The position numbers were made by a program, and so were the translations under genes. From NCBI GenBank assembly GCA_964609495.1, contig CAZSTA010000070.1:9613-16541 (forward strand): DNA of 6,929 nt. Direction: 5' to 3'. Positions 1 to 4,277 of this stretch are shown in pieces (the first letter of the stretch is position 1; every line of letters starts with the position of its first letter). The notes below the pieces were generated by a model. The model was not told the DNA's origin, searched no databases, and was given only the letters and a program-made list of their open reading frames with translations. This stretch comes from CAZSTA01 sp964609495 [NCBI: uncultured bacterium]. GTDB lineage: Bacteria > CAZSTA01.

Positions 1-7
1 AAGGAGG
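1..7 (+). promoter_or_regulatory. Ribosome binding site of the small heat-shock gene
   Basis: AAGGAGG ends 7 nt before the ATG at 15, a full Shine-Dalgarno core with ideal spacing. It fixes the start of the first gene. The promoter of this operon lies upstream of the window, so any heat-shock control element (sigma32-type promoter, CIRCE) cannot be assessed. Confidence 0.85.
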
Positions 8-14
8 AACATCA

Positions 15-434
15 ATGGCACTACGAAAGTGGGACCTGTTTGATGATATAACTGGTATCAGAGAGGAATTCCATAAACTATTTAGTGAGATGTTCGGGAG
101 ACCGTATTTCCAGGACTTCATTGAGGAAAGGTGTTGGCTTCCCCCTCTCGATATAATGGGGAATGAAGAGGAAATAATCATCACTGTAGAAGTCCCCGGC
201 ATCTCTGAGGATGATATATCTATATCCCTAGCGGAAAAGATGTTGACTATCAAAGGACGAAAGGAAGCCCAATCCAGTATCGAAGATAGGGTTTACTATC
301 GTAGCGAATGTCCAGTTGGTCCTTTTAAGAGGGTGGTATCCCTCCCCGAGGGATTTGAGATAGGCGAGATCGAAGCGATATATAAGTATGGAGTCCTGAA
401 GATAACGATAAGTAAAGCTAAACCTAAAAAATAG
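15..434 (+). CDS. hsp20: Small heat-shock protein, Hsp20/alpha-crystallin family
   Basis: A 139-residue ATP-independent holdase chaperone of the cytoplasm. Members of this family bind partly unfolded proteins and keep them soluble for refolding or degradation. The N-terminal arm (about 1-40: MALRKWDLFDDI, then EEFHKLF) resembles many bacterial Hsp20 arms. The alpha-crystallin domain runs from about 42 to 136. It shows PPLDI at 43-47, VEVPGISEDDISI at 58-70, LTIKGRK at 77-83, Y94-Y95 with R96, a PFKRVVSLPE strand at 103-112, and the diagnostic A-x4-GVL segment at 121-128. The chain stops shortly after this at KAKPKK, with no separate C-terminal I-x-I anchor; the only such triplet (ITI, 130-132) lies in the last domain strand. 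An AAGGAGG sits 7 nt before the ATG. The lon start follows 20 bp after the TAG stop, so the two are very probably one operon. Family assignment is firm; the substrate range is unknown. Confidence 0.95.
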   Translation: MALRKWDLFDDITGIREEFHKLFSEMFGRPYFQDFIEERCWLPPLDIMGNEEEIIITVEVPGISEDDISISLAEKMLTIKGRKEAQSSIEDRVYYRSECPVGPFKRVVSLPEGFEIGEIEAIYKYGVLKITISKAKPKK

Positions 435-441
435 AGATACA

Positions 442-450
442 GAGGTGATC
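442..450 (+). promoter_or_regulatory. Extended ribosome binding site of lon
   Basis: GAGGTGATC matches the complement of the bacterial 16S rRNA 3' end over nine bases, longer than the usual core. The GAGG part ends 9 nt before the ATG at 455. It lies inside the 20-bp gap between the two genes and supports this ATG as the lon start. Confidence 0.8.
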
Positions 451-454
451 GATA

Positions 455-2824
455 ATGGCGGATGAAGTGAAAGATGAAGAGATAGAGATACCAGAAGAAT
501 TACCTATTCTGCCTTTGATAGATACCGTGATCTTTCCCTTTATGGTGATCCCTCTTTCGGCTGGTAGGGAAAAATCGATTAAAGCCATAGATGATGCGCT
601 ATCGAAGAATAGGATCGTCGGTTTAGTTGCCCAGAAACAGGGTGAAACAAAAGAACCCAAACCAGAAGATATATATGAGGTGGGGACCGCGGCTGGTATC
701 CTCCAGATGTTGAAGATGCCCGATGGTGGCGTGAGGATAATCGTTCAAGGTCTAGCCAGAATGCGAGTGAAGGAATATACCAAGTTCGAGCCTTATTTAA
801 TCGCTAAAGTCGAACATATTCGCGAGATCAGCGAGAAAACAGTGGAGACCGAGGCTTTAATAAGGCTGATTAGATCTCAGTTCGAAAAGGCGGCTTCGCT
901 GGGAAAGACGATCCCCCAAGAGATCTTAATCAGAGCGATCAATATCGAAAGCCCGGGACAGTTAGCTGATTTCATAGCCTCCACCTTGGACATAAAGTTA
1001 GAGGATAGACAGAGGATTCTGGAGATATTCAATCCTGAGGAAAGATTGCGTGAAGTTAGCATTTTACTCAATAAAGAGCTGGAGATATTGGAGGCGAAGA
1101 GCAAGATCCAGTCGGAGATTCAAAAGACTACGGAGAAAACTCAGCGAGAATATTTTCTTCGTGAGCAGATGAAGGCTATCCAGAGAGAGCTTGGAGAGGC
1201 AGATCCGAGAGCCGCGGAGATAGCAGAGTTGAGGGAGAGGGTAGAAAAAGCTCAATTATCGGAGGCGGCTATAGAAGCGGCTACTAGGGAGATCGATAGG
1301 CTGGAGCGAATGAGTCCGGATTCGGCAGAGGCTTCCGTTATCCGCACTTATCTGGATTGGCTTTTGACCCTGCCCTGGAAGGTTAGGACTGAGGACAATC
1401 TGGATATAGATCAGGCAGATAAGATATTGGAGGAGGATCACTATGATCTTACCGATGTTAAGGAGAGGATATTAGAGTATCTAGCGGTGAGGAAGCTCAA
1501 GGAAAGTGTAAGGGGACCTATCCTTTGCTTTGTGGGTCCTCCAGGAGTTGGCAAGACCTCCCTGGGGCACTCGATAGCTAGGGCTTTGGGGCGTAAATTT
1601 GTTCGGATCTCCTTGGGAGGAGTGAGGGACGAAGCGGAGATCAGAGGGCATAGGAGAACCTATATCGGCGCTCTACCAGGAAGGATAATTCAGGGGATAC
1701 GAAATGCTGGAAGTAGCAATCCTGTCTTTATGATGGACGAGATAGATAAATTGGGAGCCGATTTCCGAGGTGATCCTTCAGCCGCCCTCTTGGAGGTGCT
1801 AGATCCTGAACAGAATAACGCCTTTAGTGATCACTACCTCGATGTTCCCTTCGATCTATCGGCAGTGATGTTCATCACCACAGCCAATATCCTCGATACG
1901 ATACCTCCCGCCCTCCTCGATAGGATGGAGGTCCTGCGTCTGCCCGGATATATTGAGGAGGAGAAGATCGAGATAGCCAAGCGTTTCCTATTGCCGAGGC
2001 AGCTCGAGGAGCATAGCTTAACCAATGATAACCTTGAGATATCCGAATCCGCTATAGCTAGACTCATAAGTGGCTATACGAGAGAGGCAGGAGTGAGGAA
2101 TCTGGAGAGGGAACTTGCCACCATCTGTCGTAAGATCGCGAAGGAGGTGGCGAGGGGAAATACAGAGAAGATCAAGATCGAGGCTGATGATATCCCTAAA
2201 TACCTAGGTTACCAGAGATTCCGTCCCTCGGAGGCGGAGAAAGCCGATATGGTGGGAGTAGTGACGGGAATGTCTTGGACATCGACCGGGGGCGATATCC
2301 TATCGATAGAGGCGACGATTATGCCTGGCAAAGGAGATCTTATCCTGACAGGTCAGCTAGGGGATGTTATGAAGGAATCGGCTCAAGCGGCTTTGAGCTA
2401 TGCTCGCTCACGAACGGAGAAGTTGAACGTCAAGAATGATAAGTTCTATAAGGATAGCGATATCCATATCCATGTTCCCGCGGGAGCAACTCCTAAAGAT
2501 GGTCCCTCCGCGGGGATCACGATGACGACCGCCTTGGTATCGATCCTCGCTAATAAGCCGGTGAGGCAAGATATAGCGATGACTGGGGAGATAACCTTAC
2601 GTGGTCGAGTCCTTCCTGTAGGTGGAATTAAGGAGAAGGTGCTGGCGGCTCGAAGAGCCGGGATAAAGACAGTCATCCTTCCTAAGGATAACGAAAGCAG
2701 TCTGGAGGATATCCCGGAGAACTTGCGGAAGGAGATAAAGTTCATATTTGTGGAGAATATGGATGAGGTTCTTAAGGTAGCCTTTAAGGATTCCTCTGAT
2801 GGGAGCAAGCCAGAGGAAAATTGA
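455..2824 (+). CDS. lon: ATP-dependent Lon protease (LonA type)
   Basis: A 789-residue, apparently full-length cytoplasmic AAA+ serine protease; E. coli Lon has 784. Lon forms a hexamer that unfolds and degrades damaged or short-lived regulatory proteins. The N-terminal LON substrate domain (about 15-206) opens with [23 protein letters not shown] sequence and is followed by a charged coiled coil (about 207-285). The ATPase module has Walker [10 protein letters not shown] at 361-369, the pore-loop YIG at 403-405, Walker B FMMDEID at 425-431, sensor-1 N478, a likely arginine finger at R490 (LLDRMEV) and sensor-2 R548 (GVRNLER). In the protease domain the catalytic serine is S685 in KDGPSAG. The catalytic lysine is K728 (second Lys of GGIKEK), with the same 43-residue spacing as S679/K722 of E. 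coli. All key residues are present, so it should be active. The large central domain and coiled coil indicate LonA, not membrane LonB. It shares an operon with the upstream Hsp20 gene. Confidence 0.98.
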   Translation: MADEVKDEEIEIPEELPILPLIDTVIFPFMVIPLSAGREKSIKAIDDALSKNRIVGLVAQKQGETKEPKPEDIYEVGTAAGILQMLKMPDGGVRIIVQGLARMRVKEYTKFEPYLIAKVEHIREISEKTVETEALIRLIRSQFEKAASLGKTIPQEILIRAINIESPGQLADFIASTLDIKLEDRQRILEIFNPEERLREVSILLNKELEILEAKSKIQSEIQKTTEKTQREYFLREQMKAIQRELGEADPRAAEIAELRERVEKAQLSEAAIEAATREIDRLERMSPDSAEASVIRTYLDWLLTLPWKVRTEDNLDIDQADKILEEDHYDLTDVKERILEYLAVRKLKESVRGPILCFVGPPGVGKTSLGHSIARALGRKFVRISLGGVRDEAEIRGHRRTYIGALPGRIIQGIRNAGSSNPVFMMDEIDKLGADFRGDPSAALLEVLDPEQNNAFSDHYLDVPFDLSAVMFITTANILDTIPPALLDRMEVLRLPGYIEEEKIEIAKRFLLPRQLEEHSLTNDNLEISESAIARLISGYTREAGVRNLERELATICRKIAKEVARGNTEKIKIEADDIPKYLGYQRFRPSEAEKADMVGVVTGMSWTSTGGDILSIEATIMPGKGDLILTGQLGDVMKESAQAALSYARSRTEKLNVKNDKFYKDSDIHIHVPAGATPKDGPSAGITMTTALVSILANKPVRQDIAMTGEITLRGRVLPVGGIKEKVLAARRAGIKTVILPKDNESSLEDIPENLRKEIKFIFVENMDEVLKVAFKDSSDGSKPEEN

Positions 2825-2852
2825 TATTCAAGATGGCTATTTTGCTGAGATA

Positions 2853-2876
2853 TTCGAGATCAGATTAGATCTTGAA
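2853..2876 (+). other. Stem-loop just downstream of lon
   Basis: TTCGAGATC (2853-2861) can pair with GATCTTGAA (2868-2876) across a 6-nt AGATTA loop, giving nine pairs with one G-U. It lies about 30 nt after the lon stop. No U-rich tract follows, so it is unlikely to be an intrinsic terminator by itself. It could protect the 3' end of the lon transcript, or be chance. Confidence 0.35.
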
Positions 2877-2879
2877 CTC

Positions 2880-2990
2880 ACCTTAGATCACCCTCCCCTA
2901 ACCCCTCCCATCAAGGGAGGGGGAACTAAAGAGAGCCAGCTTATCTCAATGTTCCCTCTCCCCTCGTGGGAGAGGGCTAGGGTGAGGGGA
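2880..2990 (+). repeat. Palindromic intergenic repeat, copy 1 (complete)
   Basis: The ends TCACCCT (2888-2894) and AGGGTGA (2979-2985) are inverted. Each arm is also a hairpin: CCCCTCCC/GGGAGGGG around loop ATCAA (2902-2922), and CCCTCTCCC/GGGAGAGGG around loop CTCGT (2954-2976, nine perfect pairs). The two arms are imperfect reverse complements of each other, so the whole element can fold as one long stem or as two hairpins, with a 30-nt spacer at 2924-2953. A related copy in the same orientation lies at 4088-4186, and similarity includes the leading ACCTT-x2-ATCACCC-like flank. Elements of this CCCTCTCCC...GGGAGAGGG type are common as dispersed intergenic repeats in many bacterial genomes. 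It codes for nothing recognisable and resembles a MITE or REP-like element in build, but no target duplication can be shown. Confidence 0.85.
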
Positions 2991-3025
2991 AAATAAATTT
3001 GAATTCAGATTGATATATAGAATAT

Positions 3026-3056
3026 AGAGCGGGTGCGTAACGCATCCGCTCTTTTT
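3026..3056 (+). terminator. Intrinsic (Rho-independent) terminator
   Basis: AGAGCGGGTGCG (3026-3037) pairs with CGCATCCGCTCT (3041-3052) around a 3-nt TAA loop: twelve pairs, G+C-rich, one G-U wobble. A T run (3052-3056) follows. It has the classic form and the right position to end the hsp20-lon transcript and insulate it from the promoter that follows. Confidence 0.92.
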
Positions 3057-3086
3057 ATAACCACTAGCCTAATATATAAAAATCTA

Positions 3087-3115
3087 TTGAAAAGATAACC
3101 ATTTTGGGGTATAAT
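3087..3115 (+). promoter_or_regulatory. Sigma70-type promoter of the barrel gene
   Basis: TTGAAA (3087-3092, five of six matches to TTGACA) is separated by exactly 17 bp from a perfect TATAAT (3110-3115). The surrounding DNA is A+T-rich. Transcription would start near 3122, giving a 5' leader of about 65 nt before the ATG at 3188. It lies just behind the terminator, as expected for the start of a new transcription unit covering the barrel gene and probably the beta-helix gene. Confidence 0.8.
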
Positions 3116-3141
3116 TACTAAAGATTAGGGTATAATTACTA
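3107..3141 (+). repeat. 21-bp-spaced direct repeat carrying a second TATAAT
   Basis: GGGTATAATTACTA occurs at 3107-3120 and again, identical over 14 bases, at 3128-3141. The period is 21 bp, two helical turns. The first copy contains the -10 of the good promoter. The second TATAAT (3131-3136) has no good -35 at 16-18 bp. The pair may be a tandem start site, a regulator-binding direct repeat overlapping the promoter, or a simple duplication. Confidence 0.55.
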
Positions 3142-3173
3142 GAAGGTTTTTCCTATTCGAAAGAGGATATAAT

Positions 3174-3180
3174 AAGGAGG
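3174..3180 (+). promoter_or_regulatory. Ribosome binding site of the barrel gene
   Basis: AAGGAGG ends 7 nt before the ATG at 3188. This is the same motif and spacing as at the hsp20 and beta-helix genes, and it supports the chosen start. Confidence 0.85.
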
Positions 3181-3187
3181 TCTAGAA

Positions 3188-4087
3188 ATGAGAAAGTTTG
3201 TTATCTTAAACCTGATGGTAGTGATCTTGATGCTTTGTTTTGTCACCTCGGCCCTTGCCGAGGGAGAAGCTGGAGCTTTCTTGAGGATCGGAGCAGGAGC
3301 TAGAGCTTTGGGGATGGGAGGCACTTTTGTCGCTATCGCAGATGATTCTACCGCCGCCTACTGGAATCCCGCCGGACTAGCTCAACTTGAGAAGATGGAG
3401 ATATCGAGTCTCTACAGTGATCAATTTGGTCTTGGTATCAGCTATAGCTTCCTCAACTATGCCCATCCTCTACCAGACTCTGCCGCTGCTATTAGCTGGG
3501 TGAGGCTCTCGGTAGGAGATATCCCTATCGTTACTAAACAAGGAGATAGACCGGTAGTAGTGGGATACTTCGAGGATTCGGAGAATGCTATCCTTCTCTC
3601 CTATGGAAGGAACCTCACTTCTGATATTATGTTGGGAGCTACAGTTAAAGGGGTATTCCAGAGCTTAGAGAAGCATAGCGCTTCTGGCTTCGGATTGGAT
3701 GTAGGAGTCCTCTATAAGACTCCAGTTGAGGATTTGATGGTGGGAGCTACGTTATTAGATATAGGAACTAGCCTTAACTGGGATACCGATCATACCGATA
3801 GTTTCCCTCTAAGAACGAAGCTAGGGGTTTCCTATAAGCTTTTAGAGGATCAATTGATCTTAGGTGCGGATTACGAGATGGGAGGGATAGAGGATAAATT
3901 GCATCTAGGAGCAGAATATTGGTATGAAGGGATGTTTGCAGTAAGAGCAGGATTAGATGGCGATAATCTAACTGCTGGAGCGGGGATTCGCTATGGAGTA
4001 AGTAATACTGATCTGGGCTTCGACTATGCTTTCCTATCGCATGAGTTAGGTAATACCCATCGCTTATCGCTGATAGCTAGATTCTAA
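3188..4087 (+). CDS. PorV/PorQ (UPF0164)-like outer-membrane beta-barrel protein
   Basis: A 299-residue predicted outer-membrane protein. Residues 1-24 form a Sec signal peptide: K3, a hydrophobic core at about 5-20, and the signal peptidase I site SALA|EG. The mature N-terminus has the family signature GARALGMGGTFVAIADD (37-53), followed by AAYWNPAGLA (56-65). This hatch-like segment is shared by PorV/PorQ and the wider FadL-type barrels. The rest alternates short amphipathic strands and turns (for example AILLSYGRNL, IMLGATVKGVF, LHLGAEYWYEG, VRAGLDGDNLTAGAGIRYG). It ends HRLSLIARF; a C-terminal aromatic residue is typical of barrels inserted by the BAM machine. In Bacteroidota, PorV and PorQ serve type IX secretion, but related proteins occur in many phyla without proven T9SS roles. 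The next gene, probably co-transcribed, encodes a giant exported beta-helix protein, so a role in its export or anchoring is possible but unproven. Own promoter and AAGGAGG are upstream. Confidence 0.85.
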   Translation: MRKFVILNLMVVILMLCFVTSALAEGEAGAFLRIGAGARALGMGGTFVAIADDSTAAYWNPAGLAQLEKMEISSLYSDQFGLGISYSFLNYAHPLPDSAAAISWVRLSVGDIPIVTKQGDRPVVVGYFEDSENAILLSYGRNLTSDIMLGATVKGVFQSLEKHSASGFGLDVGVLYKTPVEDLMVGATLLDIGTSLNWDTDHTDSFPLRTKLGVSYKLLEDQLILGADYEMGGIEDKLHLGAEYWYEGMFAVRAGLDGDNLTAGAGIRYGVSNTDLGFDYAFLSHELGNTHRLSLIARF

Positions 4088-4186
4088 CCTTGAATCACCC
4101 TCCCATCAAGGGAGGGGGAAATAAAGGGAATCGCAGGTCTCAAGAATCCCCTCTCCCCTCGTGGGAGAGGGATAGGGTAAGGGGGG
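4088..4186 (+). repeat. Palindromic intergenic repeat, copy 2 (12-nt shorter left arm)
   Basis: Same element and orientation as at 2880-2990. The left arm is CCCTCCC/GGGAGGG around loop ATCAA (4098-4116). The right arm is CCCTCTCCC/GGGAGAGGG around loop CTCGT (4149-4171), identical to copy 1. Relative to copy 1, 12 nt of the left arm are missing, between two short C-rich direct repeats, as slippage would produce. The 30-nt spacer begins alike (AAxTAAAG) and then diverges. Recognisable similarity starts immediately after the TAA stop (4085-4087) of the barrel gene. It lacks a T tract, so it should not stop transcription in the usual way, though the hairpins could affect mRNA stability between the two genes. 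Confidence 0.82.
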
Positions 4187-4260
4187 AAGCATATCTTGAA
4201 CTCAGTGAAGAACCAAGAAGAGCAAGTTATTCAAAACTGCTTAAATCAAAAATCATAACT

Positions 4261-4277
4261 AAGGAGGAATTTAAGTG
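4261..4277 (+). promoter_or_regulatory. Ribosome binding site and GTG start of the beta-helix gene
   Basis: AAGGAGG (4261-4267), 7 nt of spacer, then GTG (4275-4277). The spacing equals that of the hsp20 and barrel genes. The GTG is followed directly by a good signal peptide. The first in-frame ATG is codon 266, deep inside the repeat region, so this site decides the start. Confidence 0.85.

Noticed and set aside
424-2067. Smaller minus-strand frames across lon (424-660, 877-1104, 1064-1255, 1256-1441, 1834-2067)
   Set aside because: All are antisense shadows of a continuous, motif-complete lon gene.
2446-2808. 120-codon minus-strand frame
   Set aside because: Antisense to the Lon protease domain, which is fully conserved on the + strand. 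No homology or ribosome site is seen.
2902-2976. Repeat hairpins as terminators of lon
   Set aside because: Stable stems, but none is followed by a T tract; the classic terminator at 3026-3056 serves this purpose.
2799-2996. 65-codon + strand frame overlapping the lon end and repeat copy 1
   Set aside because: It begins inside lon and reads through the palindromic repeat; the LPSWERARVRG-like peptide is the translation typical of this repeat type. No Shine-Dalgarno with proper spacing.
3139-3324. Minus-strand frame across the barrel-gene start
   Set aside because: Overlaps the promoter leader and signal-peptide coding region of the real gene; no supporting signals.
2880-4186. The paired palindromic repeats as a CRISPR array
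   Set aside because: Only two copies about 1.2 kb apart with a gene between them; no regular short spacers and no cas genes.
4230-4259. Possible promoter (TTCAAA, 18 bp, CATAAC) before the beta-helix gene
   Set aside because: Only about four of six matches in each box, and the start point would fall on the ribosome binding site.
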